A DNA stretch of 50,931 nucleotides from Candidatus Martarchaeota archaeon (GTDB lineage: Archaea > Micrarchaeota > Micrarchaeia > Micrarchaeales > Micrarchaeaceae), in the NCBI GenBank assembly GCA_023485545.1, contig JAMCZI010000032.1, forward strand, positions 1 through 50,931. Reading direction: 5' to 3'. The notes under the pieces are model-generated. The model did not search any database and had not been told where the DNA came from. It saw only the letters and a program-made list of their open reading frames with translations. This document shows, piece by piece, positions 7,708 through 16,162 of the stretch. The position numbers were made by a program, and so were the translations under genes. Within the stretch, counting starts at the first letter, position 1. Each line of letters begins with the position of its first letter.

Positions 7708-8400
7708 ATGCACAAGGGCAGGAGCGTAGAGGTGATAATGCCGGCATACAACGAAGGCAAGACGATTTTCAGAGTGATACGGAGGGTACTGCGACAGAAA
7801 CCCGTGGACAGGCTTATCATCGTATATGACAAATCTGATGACGCAACGCTTGATGAGATAAAGAAGGCGATGTCTGGCGCAGGAAAACGGTGCAGGCTCG
7901 TATACAGCAGGGAGAAGAGGGGAAAGGGCCATGCGGTGAGGCAGGGGCTTGAGCTTGTTGGAGAAAGTAGCATAGTCATAATACAGGACGCAGATGAGGA
8001 ATATTATCCTGAGGATTATCCAAAGCTTCTCAGAGCTTTCGGCAGCGGCTCTCCAGTATTCGGAGTAAGAGTAGGCAATTCAGGGCACAGGTACGTGCTC
8101 GGCGACCTTGCCACAAAAGTGCATACAGGAACGTTCAATCTGCTTTATCGCCAGAAGCTGAAGGACATAAATGGGGCGTATAAGGTATTTTCGCCGGAAA
8201 TGCTCAAAGGTTACCGACTTAAGCAGGACGGGTGGCCATTTGACCAAGAGCTTGCCACAAGGCTGGCGAAGAACGGGTATACTATAAAACAGGTAGGGGT
8301 CAGGTACAAAGGCAGGACTTTCGATGAGGGCAAGAAGATAGGGCCGCGTGGGGCGATAGAGGATTTCTTTTTCATTTTGGCTGATAGGTTCAGAAGATAG
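7708..8400 (+). CDS. Family 2 glycosyltransferase
   Basis: Single-domain, soluble GT-A glycosyltransferase of 230 aa, related to dolichyl-phosphate mannose/glucose synthases. It shows the nucleotide-binding start VIMPAYNEGKTI, the metal-binding QDADEEYYPEDY (DxD-like), and GAYKVFSPEML and FDQELATRLAKNGY in the acceptor half. There are no membrane helices, so it probably acts at the inner face of the membrane on a lipid-linked acceptor. The next gene is a predicted N-glycosylated surface protein, consistent with but not proving a glycoprotein role. Donor and acceptor are unknown. Confidence 0.88.
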   Translation: MHKGRSVEVIMPAYNEGKTIFRVIRRVLRQKPVDRLIIVYDKSDDATLDEIKKAMSGAGKRCRLVYSREKRGKGHAVRQGLELVGESSIVIIQDADEEYYPEDYPKLLRAFGSGSPVFGVRVGNSGHRYVLGDLATKVHTGTFNLLYRQKLKDINGAYKVFSPEMLKGYRLKQDGWPFDQELATRLAKNGYTIKQVGVRYKGRTFDEGKKIGPRGAIEDFFFILADRFRR

Positions 8401-8430
8401 TTATTTTAAAGTTTACGCATATAGGTATGC

Positions 8431-9072
8431 ATGGACAGCAGGGCACTTGCAATTTTTTCTGCAATTTTGGTGTCGTTTGCACTGCTTGGCACTGCGGCAG
8501 CCGCATCTACAGGAGTTGCCAGCATAAGGCTCAACAATACGCATGCCACATTTTATCTAAACACGTCAGAGGTATTCACTTACAATGTCACGCTCTACAA
8601 CGGCACTGCAGGCAAGACATATCTTGGCATAGGGCCATCAAGCGCTCTTATTGCAAACGGAATATACACAGGCCTTGCCCCTGACACAGGCACGCCACCC
8701 TGGGGCGGAACTCTCCTTGTCAGGGTGTTGGGCAATGCGACTGCAGGCAATTATACGGTGCCGATTGGTGCGGTTGGGGCTGATCCATCGACGCATGGGA
8801 TAGCTGTACTTTACATGTCAATTCTGCCGTATACTAAACCGTCTACTACCACAACAACAGTAAAAACCACGACAACGATACCGTCTAATTCGGTTACGAC
8901 GTCAGTTCTGCCCACAACTACCGTCCTGACAACCGCAACTACAAGCATTGCTGCGGTGGCAACGCAGCCAGTGGTACTTAGCGCAACAGAACTTTACATC
9001 ATAGTTTCGATCATAGCGATAATAGTCGTCGTGATAGTGGCAGTTTACCTGTGGAACAGAAAGCGCTGGTGA
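8431..9072 (+). CDS. Secreted membrane-anchored surface protein
   Basis: 213 aa. The N-terminus has a cleavable-type signal sequence (LAIFSAILVSFALLGTAAAA). Then comes an extracellular beta-rich part with about six N-x-S/T sequons, a Thr-rich stalk (residues about 130-165, KPSTTTTTVKTTTTIP), and a C-terminal transmembrane helix (ELYIIVSIIAIIVVVIVAVYLW) with a short basic tail. This is the layout of a stalked archaeal cell-surface glycoprotein. No named domain is recognised. It is convergent with cysS, 26 nt apart. Confidence 0.85.
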   Translation: MDSRALAIFSAILVSFALLGTAAAASTGVASIRLNNTHATFYLNTSEVFTYNVTLYNGTAGKTYLGIGPSSALIANGIYTGLAPDTGTPPWGGTLLVRVLGNATAGNYTVPIGAVGADPSTHGIAVLYMSILPYTKPSTTTTTVKTTTTIPSNSVTTSVLPTTTVLTTATTSIAAVATQPVVLSATELYIIVSIIAIIVVVIVAVYLWNRKRW

Positions 9073-9098
9073 AGAACCTGTAGGTGTTTGGGTTAGGA

Positions 9099-10532
9099 TT
9101 AGATAAGTTTTTTGCGGTACCACACGGTGCCGTACTGCGTGTCTTCTATTGATATCCCATACTTGTTCTCCAGTTCGCCGCGCATTCTGTCAGACTGGAT
9201 ATAGTCGCCTATCGACCTGAGTTTTTCACGTGCTGCGATCAAGTCTTTCGGCTCCTTTGACAGGCCTTCCTTGTAGGACTCCTTGAAGAATATTCCAATG
9301 ATTGCACCAAGACCGAGGATTGAAGAAAGTGCAGCTTGCTTTTCCGCGGATGTTATTGCCGTACCTTCCTTTATCGCCTTCTTTATGCGGTTCAAGCCCG
9401 ATATTAGGTGGGACATGGCTTCAGGAGTATTGAAGTCGTAATCCATCGCCTCGCCGAACCCTGCTGACATTTCCTGCGCTATCTTTTCTATTGCGCCGTT
9501 CGATTCTTCCGACTCTGCAGCATGGAAGAGCACTGAAAGCGATGAATACATGTCATTGAGCTGTTTTCTTGAAGATTCGAGCAGATCAGAGGTGAAATCC
9601 ACCTCCTTCCTGTAGTGTGACATTGAAAATAGGAGTCGCAGGACTTCGGAGTCATAATCCTTCAGAACATCCCTTATCCTTATGAAGTTCTTCAAGCTCT
9701 TGCTCATCTTTACTCCATTGACTGTCAGGACGCCAACATGCATCCAGTATTTGACGAAAGGTTTCTTGCCAAAGGCAGCCTCAGCCTGTGCAATCTCGTT
9801 GGAATGGTGGGGGAATAGAAGTTCCAGCGCACCGCCATGTACGTCGTACTGTGGGCCAAATGCAGAGTATGTCATTGCGGTGTCCTCTATATGCCAGCCT
9901 GGCCTGCCCGAAAATTTCTTTTCCTCGCCGTCAACTGTCAGCCTTATGTCCCAGGAAGGCTCGCCGGGCTTAGAGGCCTTCCAAAGCGCAAAATCATATT
10001 GATTTCTCTTTCCTTCCCTCGGCTCTATTCTGTGCTTTACGAGCTCGTCGAGTTTCATCCCGGAGAGCTTGGTGTAATCAGCAAACTTAGCCACGTCGTA
10101 GTAGATATCTCCGTCGAGGACATAGGCGTAGCCGTTGTCAATAAGAAGCTGTATCTGCTGCCTTACCGGATCTATATAATCGCTGGAACGCATGTATGTG
10201 TCGATATTGCGCCGGACATTGAGAGCTGACATGTCCTCCATGAATCTTTCCTCGAAGTGCCTGGCGAGCTTTTCTGGAGTTGTGCCGGACTCAGCAGCCC
10301 TGGCGATTATCTTGTCCTCGACGTCGGTTATGTTCTGGACGTATTTGAGGTTGAAGCCAGACTTCCTGAGCCATGAGGCTATAACGTCAAAATTTATGTA
10401 CACCTTTGCGTGGCCTATGTGTGCGTCGTCGTATACAGTCTGGCCGCACACGAACATCTTTACATCGTTGCCATTCATCGGTACGAAATCCTCGATCTGC
10501 CTTGAAAGCGTGTTGTACACTTTGATTGCCAC
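9099..10532 (-). CDS. cysS: Cysteinyl-tRNA synthetase
   Basis: Class I synthetase, 477 aa, attaching cysteine to tRNA-Cys. HIGH appears in DDAHIGHAKVY, KMSKS in VKMSKSLKNF, and zinc ligands in MFVCGQTVYD and FPHHSNEIAQ. The bacterial zinc motif GWHIEC reads GWHIEDTAM here, so Asp stands where bacteria have Cys; as far as I remember this also occurs in some other archaeal enzymes. The start is GTG, 2 nt after the DUF763 stop, with GGTG 7 nt upstream. Confidence 0.96.
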   Translation of the reverse strand: MAIKVYNTLSRQIEDFVPMNGNDVKMFVCGQTVYDDAHIGHAKVYINFDVIASWLRKSGFNLKYVQNITDVEDKIIARAAESGTTPEKLARHFEERFMEDMSALNVRRNIDTYMRSSDYIDPVRQQIQLLIDNGYAYVLDGDIYYDVAKFADYTKLSGMKLDELVKHRIEPREGKRNQYDFALWKASKPGEPSWDIRLTVDGEEKKFSGRPGWHIEDTAMTYSAFGPQYDVHGGALELLFPHHSNEIAQAEAAFGKKPFVKYWMHVGVLTVNGVKMSKSLKNFIRIRDVLKDYDSEVLRLLFSMSHYRKEVDFTSDLLESSRKQLNDMYSSLSVLFHAAESEESNGAIEKIAQEMSAGFGEAMDYDFNTPEAMSHLISGLNRIKKAIKEGTAITSAEKQAALSSILGLGAIIGIFFKESYKEGLSKEPKDLIAAREKLRSIGDYIQSDRMRGELENKYGISIEDTQYGTVWYRKKLI

Positions 10533-10534
10533 TC

Positions 10535-11614
10535 CTATACACCGTAGTACGATTTTGAGACAATATTTGACAGCGCGTGGAGAACCCTGCGCTTTTCAGT
10601 CTGTTCTATGCCTGAACCACTTATTATTCCTTTCATTTCATCCACAACCGAATCGTAGTCGTGAAGGTTGATCCTGTATGGTATCCCATCTTTGCCGCCG
10701 AGATTGTAGGAGTACACAACTGGATCGCGCTCTGCTATCTGCTTGTCGTATATCAAGGAGGATATCAGCGCGAGCGACCTAATCGTCTTCCTGCCCATTC
10801 CCTTTTGCGAGAGCAGCTCTGCGTAGCTGTGCATGTGCGTCCCTTCGAGATCTGACAGCAGCTTCCTCCCGTTCTTCGTGAGGTCGGTCGGCAGTATCTC
10901 GTGCCTTTGCGGAAGAACATATGGCCTGCCTGCAGTGCGCAATATCTCTGGAACGCTCTCCTCTACCGCTTTTAGCGATGCGCCCTTTACCTGCGAATTC
11001 GCTGCAAACGTCATATCCATGGTCGTACCCATACCCCTAGCAACGACCGCGCCGTTCGTCTCATTTGTTATGTCTGACATGTCGACATTTTTGGAGCAGG
11101 CCTGGAATCTTATTGCATTCCTGGAATTGGAGTGCATTGCCTGCTGGACAACAGCCCAATCCATGCTCTTCGAGAATGCGATCGTATGGTGGTATATACC
11201 TACATCGTCGTATATGAGCGCAGAGTCTATCTTTGCAAGCATTTTGCTATAGTACTTGAGCTTTTCCGCTTGGGCGCTTATCGAAAGGTAATCTGCACCG
11301 GATTCTATCTGCTCCGGAGTGAGCAGCCCCTGCTTGCCCTTCCCTCCTGCTATGAATATTCCGCAATTGAAATTCAGGGCTTCCTTGAGTGCACCCATTG
11401 TCACCGTGGTAGTGCCGCTGCTATGCCAGTCGTAGCCTATCGCGCATGAAAGCGCCTGAAACCAGTGCGGATCTGATAGCCTCGCTATGAGCTCGGACTC
11501 GCCATAAGATTCAATTACCTCCCCCGCTATCAGCCCTGCTAGTTTTACCATCCTAGGAAACAGCCATCTTGGTGCTCTTCCGCCGTGAAGCGGGAGAACT
11601 GAAACGTTCTGCAA
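10535..11614 (-). CDS. DUF763 family protein
   Basis: 359 aa. The opening SVLPLHGGRAPRWLFPRMVKLA matches the DUF763 (COG1415) family, found in many archaea and some bacteria and without an assigned biochemical function. Other visible features are the HWFQALSCAIGYDWHSSGTTT region and a Gly-rich IAGGKGKQG. TTG is the start, at ideal spacing (GGTGA-gttc-TTG). It is followed by cysS 2 nt later, so the pair is probably co-transcribed. Function unknown. Confidence 0.9.
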   Translation of the reverse strand: MQNVSVLPLHGGRAPRWLFPRMVKLAGLIAGEVIESYGESELIARLSDPHWFQALSCAIGYDWHSSGTTTVTMGALKEALNFNCGIFIAGGKGKQGLLTPEQIESGADYLSISAQAEKLKYYSKMLAKIDSALIYDDVGIYHHTIAFSKSMDWAVVQQAMHSNSRNAIRFQACSKNVDMSDITNETNGAVVARGMGTTMDMTFAANSQVKGASLKAVEESVPEILRTAGRPYVLPQRHEILPTDLTKNGRKLLSDLEGTHMHSYAELLSQKGMGRKTIRSLALISSLIYDKQIAERDPVVYSYNLGGKDGIPYRINLHDYDSVVDEMKGIISGSGIEQTEKRRVLHALSNIVSKSYYGV

Positions 11615-11632
11615 GAACTCACCATCTCCATT

Positions 11633-11642
11633 AATGATTTAT
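11633..11642 (-). promoter_or_regulatory. TATA element for DUF763-cysS
   Basis: On the minus strand catataaatc lies about 20-30 nt before the TTG start at 11614, a typical TATA distance for a very short leader. Inferred from position. Confidence 0.4.
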
Positions 11643-11676
11643 ATGCGCAAAGTTAAATGTTTACCATGCAATGTAC

Positions 11677-11694
11677 GCGCTTGGAAGCAAGCGC
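11677..11694. repeat. Perfect inverted repeat between divergent promoters
   Basis: GCGCTTG and CAAGCGC form a 7-bp perfect stem around GAAG, and flanking TAC...GTA extends the symmetry. It lies between the DUF763 (-) and L41e (+) promoters, so it could be an operator for either or a hairpin; no function is shown. Confidence 0.6.
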
Positions 11695-11710
11695 TGCGTA
11701 GTTATGTTTT

Positions 11711-11720
11711 TATTTATATA
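11711..11720 (+). promoter_or_regulatory. TATA element of the L41e gene
   Basis: The sequence tatttatata lies about 58-67 nt before the TTG start of the L41e-like gene and is the clearest TATA candidate in the DUF763-secY gap. Confidence 0.45.
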
Positions 11721-11777
11721 GGCTCATAATATATTGCTTTTTGGCGATTCAGAATAATCGCTGTTTAGGTGTTATTT

Positions 11778-11891
11778 TTGGGAAGCATACCTAGGAAATG
11801 GAAGAAAAAGGGCCGGATGCGCTGGAAGTGGCTGAAGAAAAGGAGGAAACGCATCAAGAGAGCGCAGAAGAGAAGAGTCGGCAAGCTCTAG
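11778..11891 (+). CDS. rpl41e: Ribosomal protein L41e-like peptide, 37 aa
   Basis: Absent from the ORF track because of its length. The frame from TTG 11778 encodes 37 residues, almost all Arg, Lys and Trp ([19 protein letters not shown]), ending in a tag stop. This composition and size are characteristic of L41e/eL41, a bare basic helix at the ribosomal subunit interface. AGGTG lies 6-7 nt before the TTG. It has its own TATA element and stands alone between cysS-DUF763 and secY. Assignment is by composition, so somewhat uncertain. Confidence 0.75.
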   Translation: MGSIPRKWKKKGRMRWKWLKKRRKRIKRAQKRRVGKL

Positions 11892-11917
11892 CTGTGCTTT
11901 TTTAGACATATACGGGC

Positions 11918-11938
11918 GCCATGCAGTTTTGGCATGGC
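11918..11938. terminator. Hairpin between L41e and secY
   Basis: GCCATGC and GCATGGC form a perfect 7-bp stem with a 7-nt loop, downstream of the L41e stop and before the convergent secY end. Just upstream there is also a short T run (gctttttta). Together they may end the L41e transcript. Confidence 0.5.
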
Positions 11939-11990
11939 CGCTCCGCTGCTTCTTTTAATATGGTCTTTCACTTGCGGCTGCATTGCTGCT

Positions 11991-13451
11991 TCACTTGAGA
12001 AGCCTGTCCAGCACAGGATACGAATCGAACAGGCTCTCCTGCTCCAGCTGCTGGTAAAGCATGTAGATTATACCTACTGTAAGCAGTATGCCCATTCCGG
12101 TGCCAACTGCCCCTGAAAGCGTAGCTATCGCAGCCAGGAATCCTACGAAAAGGCTGCCGAGCACTGTCACAGTCGGTATATACTTATTGAGAACGTTTTC
12201 TATGACCCTTGGATCCCTCCTGAATCCGGGTATCTGCCAACCCATCTCGCCCAGCTGCTCTGAAAGGTTCTTTGGGCTCTGCCCGGTCATCTCTATCCAG
12301 AACTTGCCGAACACTATGCAGAGCAGCATTAAAACTACAGTGTATATTATGGCATGCACCCATTCAGGCACTAGCACAAAACCGCCCCACGGCATGAAAA
12401 GCTGCGTGGTGTGTGTAAGGAGATAGTTTACGTAAGGACCGTAGCCGCCTATGCCGCCCTGGTAGGGAAGCGGGAATGATGGGGAAATTAGATAGGCAAT
12501 GCCTCCGTTGAGCTGGAGCGTTGTGCCGCCGCCAGTGGTGCCGACGGGCTGGTACAGCGCTATGAATTTGGCGAGGTTTGCGAGGCTGCCCTTGACCCCA
12601 GAGAGGAAGCGGAGCCAGACGGTAAGGCTGAGCTCGAGCGATGAGGCGAGTATGACTGGCAGCACGCTCACATATAGGAATGGTATAGGGAGCCTGCCGC
12701 CAACCCCCCTAAGCTGCTCAAACGCGAGGGGCAGCTCAACCTTCATCTCGTAAGCGTATATGCTTATCAGGAATACTATCACGGCGAAGAGGAGCGGCGC
12801 GAATGCGAGTATTGCATTGGATATGGCTGCTGCGCCTCCTGCAGTTATTGCGGCTGCAGCTTCCGGTATGAGTATGCCTACAGTGCCCGCTACTATCGCG
12901 AAGGAAACGCCGCTTGCTATGAACAGGTTTATGCCGGAGGTTATCCCGTATTTTGACATCATCTCGTCCATGAACACTATGGCTATGGCGCCGAGAGCAA
13001 GCTGCAGTATCACAGTGCCGACGACCGCAGCTGAATTCACTGGTACATATCCTGTAATTACGAAAATTGCCGCTTCGACCACTGCAAGGGACATTGCTGA
13101 TATCTTCTGCAGTGCCTGGAACCTTGCTTTCTGCGCAGTGTCGTTCATGTCCATCTTCAGTATGCCCGATCCGGACAGCAGCTGCAGGACTATGCTCGCG
13201 AGCACTATGGGACCTATTCCTACAGTTATCAGGCTTCCTATCCTAGCTGCAAACACGATGCTTATCAGCTGCAGAATCGGCTGGCTCACGTCCACTGTGT
13301 TTACCCCAACGGCATACGTGTTGTAGAGGACGAAATATACGGATAGTATTATGCCTGTCCACATCATCTTCTCCTTGAGAGACAGTGGCTTCGCTGGCGG
13401 TTTTATTGTGGGAATGTATTTAGCAATCTTATCCATGAATTCCAGTGCCAT
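11991..13451 (-). CDS. secY: Preprotein translocase SecY (Sec61 alpha)
   Basis: Channel subunit of the Sec translocon, 486 aa, with about ten hydrophobic segments. The N-terminal cytosolic helix (DKIAKYIPTIKPPAKPLSLKEKMMWTG), a large loop between the first two helices, and the cytosolic loop with ELPLAFEQLRGVGGRLPIPFLYVS are family features. It exports the surface proteins seen in this window. Here secY stands apart from the ribosomal spc cluster, beside a V4R-like gene. Confidence 0.95.
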   Translation of the reverse strand: MALEFMDKIAKYIPTIKPPAKPLSLKEKMMWTGIILSVYFVLYNTYAVGVNTVDVSQPILQLISIVFAARIGSLITVGIGPIVLASIVLQLLSGSGILKMDMNDTAQKARFQALQKISAMSLAVVEAAIFVITGYVPVNSAAVVGTVILQLALGAIAIVFMDEMMSKYGITSGINLFIASGVSFAIVAGTVGILIPEAAAAITAGGAAAISNAILAFAPLLFAVIVFLISIYAYEMKVELPLAFEQLRGVGGRLPIPFLYVSVLPVILASSLELSLTVWLRFLSGVKGSLANLAKFIALYQPVGTTGGGTTLQLNGGIAYLISPSFPLPYQGGIGGYGPYVNYLLTHTTQLFMPWGGFVLVPEWVHAIIYTVVLMLLCIVFGKFWIEMTGQSPKNLSEQLGEMGWQIPGFRRDPRVIENVLNKYIPTVTVLGSLFVGFLAAIATLSGAVGTGMGILLTVGIIYMLYQQLEQESLFDSYPVLDRLLK

Positions 13452-13464
13452 AAATCCCGCCAGG

Positions 13465-14598
13465 TCAACCTTTGCTCGGAGAATTAAGCCTTAATACATA
13501 ATGGCCGCCGTCTGCAGAAGCTTTGGCTTCAGGCCCAGCGGGTTTGTGGTACCCCACAAGGCCTTTTATGAACGTTTCGGCAAAATCGTTGAATTCCTGC
13601 CTGGACTTCAACAGGCTTACGGACAGCTCCAGCTTTAAAGGTTCTAGACTTTTAACATTTATCCTCCCAATGTTTAATAAACTTATAGTACGCTCCATCG
13701 CAGCCTTTGCGGCAGCGGCGCGTTTTCCTTCTATCGTGTTGCTGCGTATGGTGCGCCCCATTTCAAATGCCATAGACATGCCCCCGTGCCCAGCGGCATA
13801 TGACAGGGACTGCTTGCCCCTAAGGACCGCATACGCTTCGCTGAACTGCGCTTGCGAAGAGCCGGACATCACTTTTGCCGAAACACTTTCGGACAGCGCT
13901 GCGACGGCTGACTTGGAAAGAGGGGTGCCATGGCCTTCCTGCCTGGAAAACATGCCAGAAGAGGAGAAACTGCAGTAGGGATTGCCTTCCATCATGCACT
14001 TGACTTCGCGTATGTGGAAACCCTGGTATCCCAAGGCGTTGAGGAACCCCTCTATCATCCCCGCTTCGAATGCGTGGCCTTTTATCCCAACGGCATTTGC
14101 CCCGTATTCGAACCTTAGCATGAACTTGTCTGTGAATATCGAATAGGATACGTTCTTGTAGCCCGCATTGCTGAAGAACAGCTGCATGTCTGGAATTCTT
14201 TCCGATTCTGGCTTCCCGGGCCGCGAAAGCCTTGAAAATTCGTGCAGTATTCGGCCAGCATTGACTCCTGCTGCGAAACTGGAGGCTTTGGATTCATCGG
14301 TTGCGCCTGAAAGTATTGAAAGCATGTCGAGAGACTCAGGGCTTGACGCTTTTTCGCTGTTTCCGGTGAGAATGTCGTACACCATTGCATGTTCATAAGT
14401 CTGCATGGCGTATACTGGCACCTTGATCTGCATTGCTGGCGTAACCGGCTTGCTTGTTGGCTTGCCGATCTTCGGAGCTTTTTTTCTTGTAGCGGTACGT
14501 CTATAACTTGAAACCACCTTGCGTGGCTTCGCCTTTGTGGCTGGCCGCTTGGCGCTTGGATTATCTCCTCTTTTCAGTGGCTTCTTCCTTGTGGCCAT
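13465..14598 (-). CDS. V4R-domain protein with basic N-terminal tail
   Basis: 377 aa. Residues 1-55 are extremely Lys/Arg-rich (MATRKKPLKRGD, then ATRKKAPKIGK) and look disordered and nucleic-acid binding. A V4R-like (vinyl-4-reductase) domain lies at about 145-220, with the typical ending REVKCMMEGNPYCSFS. A second, weaker repeat may follow near the C-terminus (SLLKSRQEFNDFAETFIKGLVGYH). V4R domains often bind small hydrophobic ligands and act as sensors. The start overlaps the upstream membrane gene by 38 bases. Whether the basic tail is translated depends on this start. Confidence 0.7.
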   Translation of the reverse strand: MATRKKPLKRGDNPSAKRPATKAKPRKVVSSYRRTATRKKAPKIGKPTSKPVTPAMQIKVPVYAMQTYEHAMVYDILTGNSEKASSPESLDMLSILSGATDESKASSFAAGVNAGRILHEFSRLSRPGKPESERIPDMQLFFSNAGYKNVSYSIFTDKFMLRFEYGANAVGIKGHAFEAGMIEGFLNALGYQGFHIREVKCMMEGNPYCSFSSSGMFSRQEGHGTPLSKSAVAALSESVSAKVMSGSSQAQFSEAYAVLRGKQSLSYAAGHGGMSMAFEMGRTIRSNTIEGKRAAAAKAAMERTISLLNIGRINVKSLEPLKLELSVSLLKSRQEFNDFAETFIKGLVGYHKPAGPEAKASADGGHYVLRLNSPSKG

Positions 14599-15100
14599 CA
14601 GATCGCCCTATTCTACATGATGGTTTGGCAAATTTATTAAGATAATACCCTATTATGACAAGGTTGACAGCTATCAGCGCGATTATTAGTGGTATCCCAT
14701 TGTTGCTTACGAATGTGTCTATGGATATTGCCTCTGCGCTCCCAAATGCTATGGAGAACAGGCTGAACATTATGGGAGCGCTGCAGCCACAGCCGTTTAC
14801 CAGACCTCCGAAAACCGTCGCAAATGCACTGAATCCGGAAGATGAGACCTTTGCCGCATTGGCTCTGGTATTGCGTATTGAGTATATTGATATCGTAAGC
14901 ATGACAGATGAGGTGGCTATTAGAACGTACAGGTATGAGTACGGCACGCTTATGAGAAGCAAAACGCCGTGGTTCTGCGCCTTCACTATGTATTCAAATA
15001 GGTAGTAGTATAGTATTGCGATTGCCACATTTGCTGCCAGATATAGCGGTTTTAAATATATGCGCTTTATCGAGCTAACCACATTATTTGTGAATTGCAT
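14561..15100 (-). CDS. Four-helix membrane protein with CGC motif
   Basis: 179 aa with four predicted transmembrane helices (about 18-38, 46-72, 90-115, 134-156) and a polar basic C-terminus. Helix 3 contains GGLVNGCGCSAPI, with Cys104 and Cys106 in the membrane. The family is not recognised. It starts 6 nt after the stop of the DUF929 thioredoxin-fold gene, so the pair is co-transcribed. The dithiol may exchange electrons with the CxxC of its neighbour, as VKOR and CcdA do with thioredoxin-like partners. This is inference from the motif and context. Confidence 0.78.
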   Translation of the reverse strand: MQFTNNVVSSIKRIYLKPLYLAANVAIAILYYYLFEYIVKAQNHGVLLLISVPYSYLYVLIATSSVMLTISIYSIRNTRANAAKVSSSGFSAFATVFGGLVNGCGCSAPIMFSLFSIAFGSAEAISIDTFVSNNGIPLIIALIAVNLVIIGYYLNKFAKPSCRIGRSDGHKEEATEKRR

Positions 15101-15106
15101 CGAAAC

Positions 15107-16099
15107 TCATCCTATGAAAGAGATCAACTGCTTCATCGCAGGAAGCTGGCATATTGGTGCAGTGTCATTGATTTGTTGGCAGGTATATGCTATGTACACG
15201 TCGGCTGCTGCGTATTCGCCCCATGAGAACTGATCGTTGAAGTTCTTGAGCTGGCTGAACACTTGTGCATGCGTTTCGTAGGTAAGCGGCAGAGTCGTGG
15301 ATGTCGGAGTTGAGTTGCCGAACACTATTCCGTCTGCCCCTGTCACCAGCGTATTGCCCCACAGGGTAAACGGCGTCCCTTGGAACTGTTTTGTGGAGTT
15401 CATGAATGACATCGCCTTTAGGTATGTTTCATTTGACGCCTGCGACACGAAATATGATAGTGGCTGAATTTCAAACCCCTGGGTTATCGGCGAAAGATAG
15501 TCTGCCGAAAGGAAATTTATGTACTTGCTGGAGTAGGAATTCCCGAATCCTACGCCCGCAGGTATCGTATAATTGTCATCTGCCCAGTACAGAGTGGGAA
15601 GGTTGTGGTCACCGAAGCTGCTGTAGCCCTCGTAGAGATTGCTGAAGTTTCCGAACCTTGACAAAGCCAGAGCCATGGCCCACCTGTTTTCACCGCAAAA
15701 GACGCAGGATGTTGCTCCGATGTATATGACCGTTGGCTTGCCATTGTAGATGTAAGGTCCTGCGTGCAGAGACTGATTTGCGGGAACTACAAGTATTTGA
15801 TCAGTAAGTGAGCCGTTCATGAGCCTTTGTGCAGCGCTTTCAAAATACGCGTTTGGTGCGTCGTTTATTACTGAGAGGTCAGAAGCATTGAGTGGCTTGT
15901 CTATGTTTGTCAGCCTTGCACCGAAAGACTCGTTGGTAGAGTTGTGCACAACGGTCTTTGCAGAGCTGAGCGCCGAAACTTCAGAATTGAGATGGCTTAT
16001 CTGGTATGTTTGAAACACAGCCACTATTGCCAGCAGGACGATTATCGTAATCACTGCATAGTCGAATATTCGGAACCCTATCACCTTATCTTCCTGCAT
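15107..16099 (-). CDS. Membrane-anchored DUF929 thioredoxin-fold protein
   Basis: 330 aa. An N-terminal signal anchor (residues 12-30, YAVITIIVLLAIVAVFQTY) is followed by an exported domain with about ten N-x-S/T sequons. The core KPTVIYIGATSCVFCGENRW carries a CVFC dithiol at 132-135, as in the archaeal DUF929 family; two further cysteines lie near the C-terminus (YTCQQ, PICQL). Probably an extracytoplasmic disulfide exchange protein. The ATG lies about 27 nt from an AT-rich TATA candidate at 16120-16130, consistent with a leaderless message. Confidence 0.85.
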   Translation of the reverse strand: MQEDKVIGFRIFDYAVITIIVLLAIVAVFQTYQISHLNSEVSALSSAKTVVHNSTNESFGARLTNIDKPLNASDLSVINDAPNAYFESAAQRLMNGSLTDQILVVPANQSLHAGPYIYNGKPTVIYIGATSCVFCGENRWAMALALSRFGNFSNLYEGYSSFGDHNLPTLYWADDNYTIPAGVGFGNSYSSKYINFLSADYLSPITQGFEIQPLSYFVSQASNETYLKAMSFMNSTKQFQGTPFTLWGNTLVTGADGIVFGNSTPTSTTLPLTYETHAQVFSQLKNFNDQFSWGEYAAADVYIAYTCQQINDTAPICQLPAMKQLISFIG

Positions 16100-16119
16100 C
16101 TATTTATTTTATCACAGCA

Positions 16120-16130
16120 CATATTTATTT
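16120..16130. promoter_or_regulatory. Shared AT element between DUF929 and TatD genes
   Basis: The sequence catatttattt is placed about 27 nt from the DUF929 ATG on one strand and about 25 nt before the possible TatD transcript start on the other. It could serve both directions. Confidence 0.4.
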
Positions 16131-16162
16131 GTGATGCGATATCTCGAATGTTTGGTGATTCT

